This document shows, piece after piece, positions 8,754 through 17,293 of a stretch of 52,660 nucleotides of DNA (positions are counted from its first letter, which is position 1; every line of letters begins with the position of its first letter). The stretch is taken from the IMG/VR virus record IMGVR_UViG_3300005537_000007, positions 1 to 52,660 of that record. The stretch is one strand, 5' to 3'. Position numbers and translations under genes: made by a program. Below the pieces are notes generated by a model, which had not been told where the DNA came from, made no database searches, and was given only the letters and a program-made list of their open reading frames with translations. The DNA is from a virus.

Positions 8754-9191
8754 GTGGCCATCGGCAATCTTCACGGGCTCGTGCGCGGCGCAATCAACGC
8801 GGTCAACCCCGATATCCCGGCTCAATGGTTGGTGTCGACCGGTAACACAATCGGGCCATCCGGTAAATCAACGCCGAGTTACGCGGCAGCGGTGCCAGTG
8901 CAGGCGCAGGTTCAGGCCGTAACGGGCGGTGATCTTCGCAAGCATTCGTTTCTGCAAGACCAAGGCGTGTACCGCGCAGTCTACATGTACGCCAACCCCG
9001 ATGCGATCAACCGCGTGGAATCTAAAGGCGGAGACTTGTTGGTATTCCCGCAATATCCACGGGGCACTAATCGTACGTGGTTGGTGAAAGTTGTTGATGA
9101 GCCGTGGAGCGCTGGTAACGGCAATCTCGCATGGTGTCGGGTTATCGTGGCGTTGCAGCTCGATCCGAACAATCCGGTGTCGCAGGTGTGA
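8754..9191 (+). CDS. Neck/stopper-like protein
   Basis: 145 residues starting at a GTG one base after the DUF4054 stop. Contains GGDLRKHSFLQDQGVYRAVYMYANPDAINRVESKGGDLLVFP, a beta-barrel-like stretch seen in head-closure proteins at this locus of related myoviruses. The role is inferred mainly from gene order. Confidence 0.55.
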   Translation: MAIGNLHGLVRGAINAVNPDIPAQWLVSTGNTIGPSGKSTPSYAAAVPVQAQVQAVTGGDLRKHSFLQDQGVYRAVYMYANPDAINRVESKGGDLLVFPQYPRGTNRTWLVKVVDEPWSAGNGNLAWCRVIVALQLDPNNPVSQV

Positions 9192-9622
9192 ACACGAAGC
9201 TGTCGCGGAAGCTCGCGGAAATCGGCAAGCGCATCGGCGATGGCGGCACTGTGCGTGTTGGGTTTTTAGAAAACGCCACGTATCCGGCCGGTGCAAAAAA
9301 GGCGGGCCTCCACGTGGCTACAGTCGCATGGTGGAACAATTTCGGCAACGTACGCATCCCGGCGCGGCCATTTTTCACCAACATGATTTCGACCAAGTCA
9401 CCCGCGTGGGGGTCGGATCTTCGTAAGATATTCGTCGCATCTCAATACAATACGAAGATTACGCTGAGTTTGTTGGGCACGCGTATCAAAGACCAGCTAG
9501 TGCAGTCGATTGTTGATTGGCCAGCCGATAACGCCCCAGCCACGATTGCCCGCAAAGGTTTCAATAAAGGCCTTATCCATCAGGGCGTCATGCAACGTTC
9601 TGTTGATTTCGAAGTTGCATAG
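9188..9622 (+). CDS. Neck / tail-completion protein (HK97 gp10-like)
   Basis: 144 residues. GTG start at 9188, overlapping the previous stop (GTGA). TVRVGFLENATYPAG, then VAWWNNFGNVRIPARPFF, then LGTRIKDQLVQSI is the usual order of gp10-like or virion-morphogenesis proteins that connect the tube to the head. Confidence 0.65.
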   Translation: MNTKLSRKLAEIGKRIGDGGTVRVGFLENATYPAGAKKAGLHVATVAWWNNFGNVRIPARPFFTNMISTKSPAWGSDLRKIFVASQYNTKITLSLLGTRIKDQLVQSIVDWPADNAPATIARKGFNKGLIHQGVMQRSVDFEVA

Positions 9623-9646
9623 CTCCCGCGGGAACTGTAGGAAACT

Positions 9647-10186
9647 ATGGCTGGCTATTCAATAAGTCTGACGTTCGAGGATGTGTACACGGCGGTGAAA
9701 CCGCTCATTGCGGCGGTGACCGGGCTCGATCCATCGTTGGTCATTCAAGGCGACCCGAACCGCTCCGCCATGCCGCCGGCCGCCCCCGGTTTCGTGGAAA
9801 TGCTTGCGACCGTCAGCGGGCGAATCCGGACCAATATCGACCGGTGGGACACCACGAACCCGGCGCCCACGAGTGAAACCATTGAGCAGGGTACGCGCAT
9901 TCGGATCCAGCTGGACTGCTACGGCGCCAGCGCGGGAGATTGGGCGGCGATGCTATCCGCGATACTGCGGGATGACGCGGGTTGTGTGGCTCTCAAGCCC
10001 ACCTGCCAGCCGCTGTATACGGACGAGCCCATGCAAGCCCCCCTGGACGACGGCGAGGCCCAGTACGAACAGCGCTGGACGCTTTTAACATATTTACAGT
10101 ACAATCCGGTAGTGACTGCCCCGATGCAGTTCGCGGATGAATTACACGCAACCCTTATCGACGTGGACGTGAGCTATCCCCCATGA
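9647..10186 (+). CDS. Phage neck terminator-like protein
   Basis: 179 residues. TFEDVYTAVKPLIAAV, GLDPSLVIQGDPNRSAMPP and an extended beta region (TRIRIQLDCYG) match neck/tail-terminator proteins that precede sheath genes in DUF3383 phages. Its stop overlaps the sheath start (ATGA). Confidence 0.7.
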   Translation: MAGYSISLTFEDVYTAVKPLIAAVTGLDPSLVIQGDPNRSAMPPAAPGFVEMLATVSGRIRTNIDRWDTTNPAPTSETIEQGTRIRIQLDCYGASAGDWAAMLSAILRDDAGCVALKPTCQPLYTDEPMQAPLDDGEAQYEQRWTLLTYLQYNPVVTAPMQFADELHATLIDVDVSYPP

Positions 10187-11721
10187 CCAATTCCATACCG
10201 GCATCCGCATTCGTCAACGTCATCCCTGGCGTCATAGGGGCCGGCGGTAATCCGCTGTCGCTCAACATGGTGGCCGTGGACAATAGCGGCGACACATCCA
10301 TCCCCATCGGCACGGTACAGAAGTTCCCAAGTCTTCCAGCGGTGCAGGCGTGGTACGGCGCCAACAGCGTCCAGGCGGCACTTGCGGACAAGTATTTCGG
10401 TGGCTATATCGGCGCTACGTCGCTTCCGAGCGCGATCTATTTTACCCAGGCGAACGCTGCAGCGGTTGCCGGGTATCTGCGCGGTGGCTCCGTCGCGGCA
10501 CTTACCCTCACGCAGTTGCAGGCGCTCTCCGGCACCCTCACCGTGGCCATTGACGGCGTGAGCCACGTGTCGGCGGCCATCAACCTGTCGGGCGCCACGA
10601 GCTTTACAAACGCGGCTACGTTGATCCAAGCCGGGCTTGACGCAGGCACCCCGACGACGACAGCCACGGTGACGTACGATTCGCTGCGCGCGGCGTTCGT
10701 CATCACTTCATCCACTACGGGCGCGTCCAGCACCCTGGCGTTCCCCACCACTAATTCGCTCGCCACCGGGTTGAACCTGACGCAAGCCACGGGCGCGGTA
10801 CTGTCGGCTGGCGCTGTTGCGGCGACCCCTGCCGGCACCATGGCCAACGTGGCGAATGTCACCCAGAACTGGGCCACGTTCATTACCGTGAACGAGCCCA
10901 TCCTCAGCGTCAAGCTTCAGTACGCCGCGTGGATGCAGACCACCAACCAGCGGTATCTCTATCTGCCGTACGACTCGGATGTCACGCCCACGCAAGGGCC
11001 GTCCGAACCGGCATCGTTTGGCGCCATTGTCAACGCGGCAGACGATAACGGTATTGCCGCCATCTGGGAGCCAACCACAATCCCCGGCTCCACCCAGGTG
11101 CAAGGGTCTGTCGCGGCATTCGCGGCAGGTATCGCTGCATCGTTGGACTTCAACCGGAAAGGCGGCAACACCACCTGGGCGTTCCGCAGTCAGGCCGGGC
11201 TCGTGCCGGCGGTGACCGATCTTACGACCTACCAAAACTTGATTGCCAACGGGTACAGTTGCTACGCAGCTGTGGCCACCGCGAACCAAAACTTCCAGTG
11301 GTTCCAGAATGGGCAGGTGTCGGGCATATGGCGTTGGGTTCAGCCGTATGTGAACCAGATTTACTTCAACTCGCAGCTGCAACTTGCGCTGGCGGAGTTG
11401 GAGTCCAGCGTGGGGTCGATTCCGTACAATCGCGCCGGGTACACGCTGATTCGGCAAGCGTGCATGGACACCATCAACCAGATGCTGAATTACGGCGCGA
11501 TTCAGCCCGGCGTGCAGCTCAGTGCGACTCAGGTCCAGGAAGTCAACCTTGCAGCAGGCGCCAACATCGCCAGCGTGTTGCAGAATACCGGATGGTACCT
11601 GCAGATATCGGACGCAACACCACAGGTTCGCGCGGCCCGCACCTCGCCGCCCATCACACTGTGGTACGTGGATGGCGGCTCGATCCAGCAGATCACTCTG
11701 AACAGCATTGACGTGGAGTAA
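10183..11721 (+). CDS. Contractile tail sheath protein (DUF3383)
   Basis: 512 residues. The DUF3383 order is visible: N-terminal strand (VNVIPGVIGAGGNPLSLN), a middle Ser/Thr/Ala beta domain, the ATFITVNEPILSVKLQYAAWMQTTNQRYLYLPYDSD core, and a C-terminal subtilisin-like sheath core. Followed directly by the tube gene; together they define a contractile tail. Confidence 0.85.
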   Translation: MTNSIPASAFVNVIPGVIGAGGNPLSLNMVAVDNSGDTSIPIGTVQKFPSLPAVQAWYGANSVQAALADKYFGGYIGATSLPSAIYFTQANAAAVAGYLRGGSVAALTLTQLQALSGTLTVAIDGVSHVSAAINLSGATSFTNAATLIQAGLDAGTPTTTATVTYDSLRAAFVITSSTTGASSTLAFPTTNSLATGLNLTQATGAVLSAGAVAATPAGTMANVANVTQNWATFITVNEPILSVKLQYAAWMQTTNQRYLYLPYDSDVTPTQGPSEPASFGAIVNAADDNGIAAIWEPTTIPGSTQVQGSVAAFAAGIAASLDFNRKGGNTTWAFRSQAGLVPAVTDLTTYQNLIANGYSCYAAVATANQNFQWFQNGQVSGIWRWVQPYVNQIYFNSQLQLALAELESSVGSIPYNRAGYTLIRQACMDTINQMLNYGAIQPGVQLSATQVQEVNLAAGANIASVLQNTGWYLQISDATPQVRAARTSPPITLWYVDGGSIQQITLNSIDVE

Positions 11722-11727
11722 AACGAC

Positions 11728-12162
11728 GTGGCTGATATCACTGCCGCAAATGCGGTTTTCATGCTGGACATTCCCAACGTGTTGGGAACTGCCGTCCAGA
11801 TTCAGGGGTTTGCCGTTGACGATATGTTTGCCGCGGAGGTTGCGGAATCGTCGGAAGCTCGCATGGGCGCGGACGGGCTCTTGTCGGCCGGCTTCACTCC
11901 ATACCCGGTCAAGATGCCGGTGCACCTCCAACCCGACAGCGACAGTGTTGATGTGTTCGAGCAGTGGGACGGCGCGAACAAGGCACTGAAGACCTCGAAC
12001 GTGGCTCAGGCGTCTATCGATTATTTTTCGGTGGGCAAAGTTTACACCCTGAGCAACGGCTACCTGACGCGCGTCACTCCGTTTGCGAGTGCCAAGAAAG
12101 TGCTCGAACCCACCGAGTGGGAGATCACATGGGAGTTGGTCAGCGTTTCGCCGAGCGCCTAA
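11728..12162 (+). CDS. Tail tube protein (DUF3277)
   Basis: 144 residues, GTG start. MADITAANAVFMLDIPNVLGTAVQIQGFAVDDMFAAE is the characteristic N-terminus of DUF3277 tube proteins, followed by the beta-barrel region and ADG/PYPVKMPVHLQPDSDSVDVFEQW. It forms the inner tube inside the sheath. Confidence 0.85.
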   Translation: MADITAANAVFMLDIPNVLGTAVQIQGFAVDDMFAAEVAESSEARMGADGLLSAGFTPYPVKMPVHLQPDSDSVDVFEQWDGANKALKTSNVAQASIDYFSVGKVYTLSNGYLTRVTPFASAKKVLEPTEWEITWELVSVSPSA

Positions 12163-12165
12163 GCC

Positions 12166-12606
12166 GTGGCGCGGCGCACGGAACGGGTGACCATCGAGGC
12201 AGAAGGTCGCGATCAGGGTAAAACGTTCGTCATTACGGAGATGGACGCGGCGGCGGCGGATGACTGGGCCATGCGCGCCCTATTCACGCTGGCGAATTCA
12301 GGCGTGCCCGTAATCGAAGCGGTGCGGCAGGCCGGCATGGCCGGGCTCGCGCAGCTCGGGCCGGAGATTTTCGCCTACGCGAAATACGATGACATGCGGC
12401 CCCTCATGGATACCCTGTGGGATTGTGTCGCGTTCGAGAAAGATCCCGCACAGCCTTTGATACGCGGTAAGCTGAAGAACACCCAGATTGAGGAATCGGG
12501 GACGTTCTTATGGCTCAAACTTGCAGCGTTCCAACTCCACACGGGTTTTTCCTGGGCCGGCGCGCCCCTGCCTATGGGCGTCAATACCGTAGCGCCGCCG
12601 GCCTGA
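12166..12606 (+). CDS. Tail assembly chaperone, zero-frame product
   Basis: 146 residues, GTG start. Its position between tube and tape measure, its size and its helical content (TEMDAAAADDWAMRALFTLA...) are those of lambda gpG-like chaperones. The 3' part overlaps another open frame, and a slippery heptamer at 12543-12549 allows a longer fusion product. Confidence 0.75.
   Translation: MARRTERVTIEAEGRDQGKTFVITEMDAAAADDWAMRALFTLANSGVPVIEAVRQAGMAGLAQLGPEIFAYAKYDDMRPLMDTLWDCVAFEKDPAQPLIRGKLKNTQIEESGTFLWLKLAAFQLHTGFSWAGAPLPMGVNTVAPPA
12543..12567 (+). promoter_or_regulatory. -1 ribosomal frameshift signal (GGGTTTT plus hairpin)
   Basis: In the chaperone frame the bases read ACG GGT TTT TCC, so G-GGT-TTT is a canonical X-XXY-YYZ heptamer. 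Slipping back one base keeps good pairing for Gly and Phe tRNAs. Four bases later, GGGC (12554-12557) can pair with GCCC (12564-12567) around a six-base loop, a plausible stimulator. Confidence 0.72.
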
Positions 12607-12770
12607 TTGAGTATGTCAACGTGTCACGCCTCATTGGAATGTTGGTTTCTAGCGGGAAAGCCACGCTCATAGAGCTGCAAACGGTATACGGCATCAAGGA
12701 TGCCTACGACCTAGCGGAAATCGTCGCCGTGGACATGGCGAATCACAACAAAGTCATGAGCCGGAAGTAG
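12549..12770 (+). CDS. Tail assembly chaperone, frameshift extension (gpT-like)
   Basis: This is read after a -1 shift from the gene at 12166. The fusion would be 128 + 73 = 201 residues, continuing FLGRRAPAYG... to VMSRK. The extension has a helical core (SRLIGMLVSSGKATLIELQTVYGIKDAYDLAEIVAVD). No well-placed start with a ribosome site is seen for independent translation, and the tape-measure gene starts four bases after its stop, as expected for the T part of a G/GT pair. Confidence 0.68.
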   Translation, partial: FLGRRAPAYGRQYRSAAGLIEYVNVSRLIGMLVSSGKATLIELQTVYGIKDAYDLAEIVAVDMANHNKVMSRK

Positions 12771-12774
12771 CGTC

Positions 12775-14340
12775 ATGACACAGACCGTACTCGATGCTTT
12801 CGTGGTAACCGTGGGGATTGATTCCACGGATTACAAGGATGGGCAACGCGAAGTTGATAAGCTGCAGCAGCAGACTATCAAAGGCGTCAAAGAGACCTCC
12901 GCTCAGGCTACTCGTGAAGAACGCAAAAAGGCGTTGGATGCCGCTCGCGTGCAGAAGCGTGCGGAAGCGGACAAGTCGCGTCAAGAGCGACTGAATCGGG
13001 CCGCCGCGCAGAAAGCTCGCAAGCAGGAAGAAAAGGAAACAGTCGAGTCAGCGGAGAACATCCAAAAACGCGTGTTGGGTGTTGCGAAGTCCGCCGCCGG
13101 GCTAGCCTTGGGGTTCGAGGGTATTCAGGGACTCATAAATTTCGTCGGGCAGATAAATCTGACCACTGCGGAGTTGGGCCGAACTGCGGCGAATCTCGAT
13201 CTTTCCTCCCACGAAGTGAACCGCGTAGGCAATGCCGTCGCGTTAGCCGGTGGGAAAGCAGAAGATGCGCAATCTGCGTTTGGTGCGCTATCGCAGTCCG
13301 TTACCAACTTGAATGTTGGTAAGGGTTTCTCCGAGCTGTTGCTGTTGTTACAGCGTCAAGGTGTTGCGTACAAAGATCAGACGACTGGCAAATTGCGCGA
13401 CCAAGCAGCAGTTTACGAAGACCTCGCAGACAAACTTAGTAAATATGATCGCGCTACCGCCCATAACTATCTTGTCAACGCAGGGTTGAGTGAAGGTTTC
13501 ATAAACTATCTGCTGTTGGAGAAATCGGCCCGCCGAGCGTTGAATGATGAAGCTGAGCGTTCTAACGCCATCTCGGATGAAAGTGCTGCTCGCGCCCAAA
13601 AAGCTCAAAAGAATTTTCGTCGATTCAAACAAGCTGTTGCCGGTGCGACACAGTTTGGGCTGGACGAAATACTTTCAGGGGATATATTTAAGAAAGCGTT
13701 AGAAGGCGAGTTAAACCCCTCACGCGTGGGTAACAGGATCGGCGATGCCTTATTTCGCCCCACGGGCCGTGCCGCGAATAACCCCGGAAATCTCAAGACG
13801 GTAGGCGGGAAAAAATTTCGTACTTTTACAACGTTGAAAGAGGGCATACAAGCAGCCAATCATCAGTTGGATTTATACCAACGCCGTGGCATCAACACCA
13901 TACAGGATATAATTAAAACATACGAAGGAAACGACGCGCCGGGCAATCACAACGACGTGCCGGCGTACGTGCGAGATGTTGCACGGCGCACAGGTATACC
14001 TGCAGGTCAGCAATTGACTAGCGAAGACCGCGCCAACGTGTTACGTGGGATGTTTCTGCATGAAGATCCCAACAACAGCGACATAGATATCGCCCAAATA
14101 AACGACGCCATAAAACCATCCGTGTTTAGCGGGGTATCTCAGATCACACCGACTCCGAGTGTGATGAACACGTCAGGGGATACCACTACGTCTAGCCGCG
14201 TCACCTATGACACGCACATCGGATCTATCAATGTACAAACCGCAGCCACGGACGCCAACGGTATTGCGGCGGGTATCGGCAACGCGATACAACAAAAGAA
14301 CATTTTGACGGCATCGCAGGCCGATGTGGGGCAGCAGTAA
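12775..14340 (+). CDS. Short tape measure protein with embedded cell-wall hydrolase-like domain
   Basis: 521 residues. An N-terminal charged coiled coil (about 20-90), a hydrophobic stretch (about 100-130), and a domain from about 320 to 430 beginning RAANNPGNLKTVGGKKFRTF. It continues EGIQAANHQLDLYQRRGINTIQDIIKTYEG and DVPAYVRDVARRTG. That last part follows the NNPGN...LYQ-RGI-T...II pattern of virion-associated peptidoglycan hydrolases. It probably sets a short tail and locally opens the wall during DNA entry. Confidence 0.75.
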   Translation: MTQTVLDAFVVTVGIDSTDYKDGQREVDKLQQQTIKGVKETSAQATREERKKALDAARVQKRAEADKSRQERLNRAAAQKARKQEEKETVESAENIQKRVLGVAKSAAGLALGFEGIQGLINFVGQINLTTAELGRTAANLDLSSHEVNRVGNAVALAGGKAEDAQSAFGALSQSVTNLNVGKGFSELLLLLQRQGVAYKDQTTGKLRDQAAVYEDLADKLSKYDRATAHNYLVNAGLSEGFINYLLLEKSARRALNDEAERSNAISDESAARAQKAQKNFRRFKQAVAGATQFGLDEILSGDIFKKALEGELNPSRVGNRIGDALFRPTGRAANNPGNLKTVGGKKFRTFTTLKEGIQAANHQLDLYQRRGINTIQDIIKTYEGNDAPGNHNDVPAYVRDVARRTGIPAGQQLTSEDRANVLRGMFLHEDPNNSDIDIAQINDAIKPSVFSGVSQITPTPSVMNTSGDTTTSSRVTYDTHIGSINVQTAATDANGIAAGIGNAIQQKNILTASQADVGQQ

Positions 14341-15038
14341 TGCCGCTCCCAATCATTCCCATGGTGCCGTTCCCTAACGTCCCAAACGCTCCGGGAGTTC
14401 CGCAGCTTGCGCGCTCACTGACCGCGCCGGTCACCCCCACGCCGTCACTCGGCCGCAATGCCGCGTCTGCCACCCTATGGCAGTCCACACAGACCAAGCC
14501 CACATGGGGCATATATAACAGCGCTGGTGTTGCAGTAATTGTGCCCGATTCGTTCATGGATTTCCGCAACAGGAACTCCTCCGACCTCACAAGCGCCTAT
14601 GTGCAGAAGAGTGCTTTCGCCTCTTACAATAAAGTACGCAAGCCATTCGACACGGTGTTGCGTATGCGTAAAGGCGGAACCCTACAGAATCGAACCGATT
14701 TTTTGAATCAGATAGATGCGATTGCGAACGATACCAACCTGTACACCATTCTGACTCCTGAGAAGAGCTATCAGAATTGCAACATCAGCGACTACGAAGT
14801 GACGCGCCGAGGTGTCAACGGGGCGTATTTGTTGGCTGACGTGGATATTTTCTTCAAGGAAATTGTTGAGGTATCGGCGCAGTACTCCTCTACGTCCACC
14901 AACACGCAAAATGCTAAAAGTGCATCGGCCATACCCCAGGTTAACCAAGGTCCTGTGCAGCCGCAACCGGTCAATTTTCTGGCCGCGCAGCAAGCTTCAG
15001 CCGCGGTCACGCGTGCGCTTAACCCCACGGCATTCTGA
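14340..15038 (+). CDS. Dit-like baseplate/tail protein
   Basis: 232 residues, start overlapping the tape-measure stop. VPDSFMDFRNRNSSDLTSAYVQKSAFASYNKVRKPFDTVLRMRKGG...NLYTILTPEKSYQNCNISDYEVTRRG matches the Dit-like phage tail family. The N-terminus is Pro-rich and the C-terminus low-complexity. Likely at the tube-baseplate junction. Confidence 0.7.
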   Translation: MPLPIIPMVPFPNVPNAPGVPQLARSLTAPVTPTPSLGRNAASATLWQSTQTKPTWGIYNSAGVAVIVPDSFMDFRNRNSSDLTSAYVQKSAFASYNKVRKPFDTVLRMRKGGTLQNRTDFLNQIDAIANDTNLYTILTPEKSYQNCNISDYEVTRRGVNGAYLLADVDIFFKEIVEVSAQYSSTSTNTQNAKSASAIPQVNQGPVQPQPVNFLAAQQASAAVTRALNPTAF

Positions 15039-15040
15039 TC

Positions 15041-15364
15041 ATGTTACAGATACCCCTGGGCGCCGTGCCGTCGCAACAAGTCAGCCTAAACTTGGCCAAC
15101 CAAAACGTTGTGCTTAACGTGTATCAATTGGCCAATGGCAAGCTGTACATGGATGTCATTTCAAACAATCAGCCCATCATAACGTGCCGTCCGTGCCAGT
15201 ACGGTACGTTGATGTTGGAGGATGCCAAGTACTGGGGCTTCGTGGGTGATTTTACGTGGGTTGATTTACTGTCGGGCGTTTCCACGCCGCCCACGGACCC
15301 CGTGTATACTGGCTTGGCGGATCAATACCAACTCATTTATTTGGAGGCATCAGACTTGCAATGA
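15041..15364 (+). CDS. Baseplate plug protein (Pam3 gp18-like)
   Basis: 107 residues. MLQIPLGAVPSQQVSLNLANQNVVLNVYQ...LYMDVISNNQPI...WGFVGDFTWVD...YTGLADQYQLIYLEASDLQ fits the baseplate plug family. Its stop overlaps the next start (ATGA). Confidence 0.72.
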   Translation: MLQIPLGAVPSQQVSLNLANQNVVLNVYQLANGKLYMDVISNNQPIITCRPCQYGTLMLEDAKYWGFVGDFTWVDLLSGVSTPPTDPVYTGLADQYQLIYLEASDLQ

Positions 15365-16290
15365 GCCTCCCAAGCTTTACCAAGAAGAGTCTGCGCGCAA
15401 CCTTCACGCTATCCAACAACGCGAAGTTTGCCGGATCAAATAACAACGTCCTGCAGATAACGGGCTTGCGCATGTGCGCACGCCTCACCGCGTCACAGTT
15501 CCCAGCATTCCCGCAAGCCGAGATTGAAATATACGGGATGTTGCAGTCCGACATGAACGCGTTGACGGCCATCGCCCAGTACTCACTGGAGTTCAACCCT
15601 AACTCCGTGGTGATAGAGGCGAATTCGGGCAACGGATGGGCAGCTGTGTTTGCCGGTCAGATTATGACCGCAAGTCCGGATTACGACCGCATACCTGATG
15701 TCCCCTTCGTGGTGACTGCACAGGCGTTAGGATTCGAGCTGTTGAATCCCGCCACCCCCACGAGCTACACCGGCCCCACGGATGTCGCAACTATCGTGTC
15801 CGCCATCTGCGCCAAGATGGGGTGCGCGTTCGAAAACGACGGCGTCACACAAACACTACAAAGCCCATACTTTGCGGGCACGTTGGCCGCCCAGCTGAAA
15901 ACCGTCATCGAACACACCGGCATCAGCAGCTACATCGCGCCTGGGCCGTCTCAGGGCGTCCCGGCTCTCGTGGTGATCATGCCGAAAGGTCAACCGCGTC
16001 CCGGCAGCGTGTGGTCGCTGTCTAAAGACACCGGGTTGCTTGGATACCCCAAGCGCGATGCACGTGGATTTCTGTCGGCCCGAACATTGTTTAACCCCGC
16101 ATATCGGTTCGGTGGTCTCGTAGATCTATCCAATGCGGGCATACCGTTGAACGTGCCGGGGCAAGCGTATTTGAGCATCCCCGGCAATTGGGTGATATAC
16201 AACTTGGTGCACACGCTGGAAGCCAACAAGCCGGATGGCGCATGGTTTAGCGACATCATGGCGTACCCACCAGGGAGTTTGCCACCATGA
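15361..16290 (+). CDS. Baseplate hub protein
   Basis: 309 residues. Beta-rich, with RATFTLSNNAKF, EIEIYGMLQSDMNALTAI, AVFAGQIMTASPDYDRIPDVPFVVTAQALGFELL and a LAAQLKTVIEHTGI segment typical of gp27/gp44-type hubs. It lies directly before the spike gene with overlapping stop and start. Confidence 0.65.
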   Translation: MSLPSFTKKSLRATFTLSNNAKFAGSNNNVLQITGLRMCARLTASQFPAFPQAEIEIYGMLQSDMNALTAIAQYSLEFNPNSVVIEANSGNGWAAVFAGQIMTASPDYDRIPDVPFVVTAQALGFELLNPATPTSYTGPTDVATIVSAICAKMGCAFENDGVTQTLQSPYFAGTLAAQLKTVIEHTGISSYIAPGPSQGVPALVVIMPKGQPRPGSVWSLSKDTGLLGYPKRDARGFLSARTLFNPAYRFGGLVDLSNAGIPLNVPGQAYLSIPGNWVIYNLVHTLEANKPDGAWFSDIMAYPPGSLPP

Positions 16291-16940
16291 CCGGAGTCTA
16301 CGGGTTTCAAGATCCCGCTACAACAGCCAACGCGTACAACACGCTTGAGTTTGTTATAAAACAACTGCAGGGCCGAGTACAGACGATATCGCTGGTACGC
16401 GTAGAGGCGTGTTCCAACAGCGGCGGCCTATCCCCCGTGGGCACTGTGGATATGACGGTACTGGCAAACCTCATGACCGGTAATCGTAAGTCTGTGCCTC
16501 ACGGGGTTCTAACGGGCCGGCCGTACCTCCGCATTCAAGGCGGCCAGAATGCAGTCATCATCGACCCGCAGAAAGGCGACCTGGGGTTGGCGGTGTTCTG
16601 CTCGAGGGACAGTTCCGCAGTGATCGCGGCGAAAGGCCCGGCCAACCCCGGTAGCCTTCGACAATTCGATTGGGCCGATGGGTTGTACTTGGGTGGATTT
16701 CTAAACGATACGCCCACGCAATACGTGCGGTTCTCTTCGACCGGCATAGAGCTGGTATCACCTACGGAAATCACTTTGCAAGCACCCACGATAAGCATCC
16801 AAGGCAGTAGCTCCGTGGTGATCAATAGCCCCGCGAACACCATTGCAGGCGGCCACACAAGCATTGATGGGAAAATGTTCCTGCCGCATTTCCACGGTGG
16901 CGTACAAACTGGGGGCGGTAACTCCGGACCTGTCGCATGA
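16287..16940 (+). CDS. Membrane-puncturing spike (gpV/Gp138-like)
   Basis: 217 residues. An N-terminal OB-like part (TISLVRVEACSNSGGLSPVGTVDMTVLANLMTG), then a repetitive beta-helix (TEITLQAPTISIQGSSSVVINSPA). The apex sequence FLPHFHGGVQTGGGNSGPV has His residues expected to hold a metal at the tip. Confidence 0.78.
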   Translation: MTGVYGFQDPATTANAYNTLEFVIKQLQGRVQTISLVRVEACSNSGGLSPVGTVDMTVLANLMTGNRKSVPHGVLTGRPYLRIQGGQNAVIIDPQKGDLGLAVFCSRDSSAVIAAKGPANPGSLRQFDWADGLYLGGFLNDTPTQYVRFSSTGIELVSPTEITLQAPTISIQGSSSVVINSPANTIAGGHTSIDGKMFLPHFHGGVQTGGGNSGPVA

Positions 16941-17293
16941 ACACGCTATTACTCGCCGTAGATACTTGGGATTTTGTGCTGGACGCCAACCAAAATTGGG
17001 CGGTGGCCGCCGCTCCATACGCGCTCGCCCAGGACGTGGCCAGCGCCATCCGGACGTTTCTGGCCGAAGTCTGGTACGATGACACGCTAGGGATTGATTA
17101 TCTCGGCGAGATCCTAGGCCACACGCCGCCCGTTACGGTATTCCAGGCGCGCATGGTCGATGCGGCGAAGACGGTACCGGGGGTGGTCTCCGCGCAATGT
17201 GTTATTGAGAGTTTCAATCGCGACACACGCGAAGTGATCGGGCAGGTGCAATTCGTGGATTCGAACGGTAATACCGGAACGGTTTCGCTATGA
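16937..17293 (+). CDS. Baseplate wedge protein (gp25-like)
   Basis: 118 residues. DWDFVLDANQNWAVAAAPYALAQDVASAIRTFLAEVWYDDTLGIDYLGEILG is a gp25/DUF2634-type wedge signature. Translationally coupled to both neighbours. Starts the wedge set with the gpJ-like and DUF2612 genes. Confidence 0.72.
   Translation: MNTLLLAVDTWDFVLDANQNWAVAAAPYALAQDVASAIRTFLAEVWYDDTLGIDYLGEILGHTPPVTVFQARMVDAAKTVPGVVSAQCVIESFNRDTREVIGQVQFVDSNGNTGTVSL

Noticed and set aside
10708-11931. 407-residue leftward frame opposite the sheath gene
   Set aside because: Mirror of a confidently identified DUF3383 gene; His/Arg-rich and without start signals.
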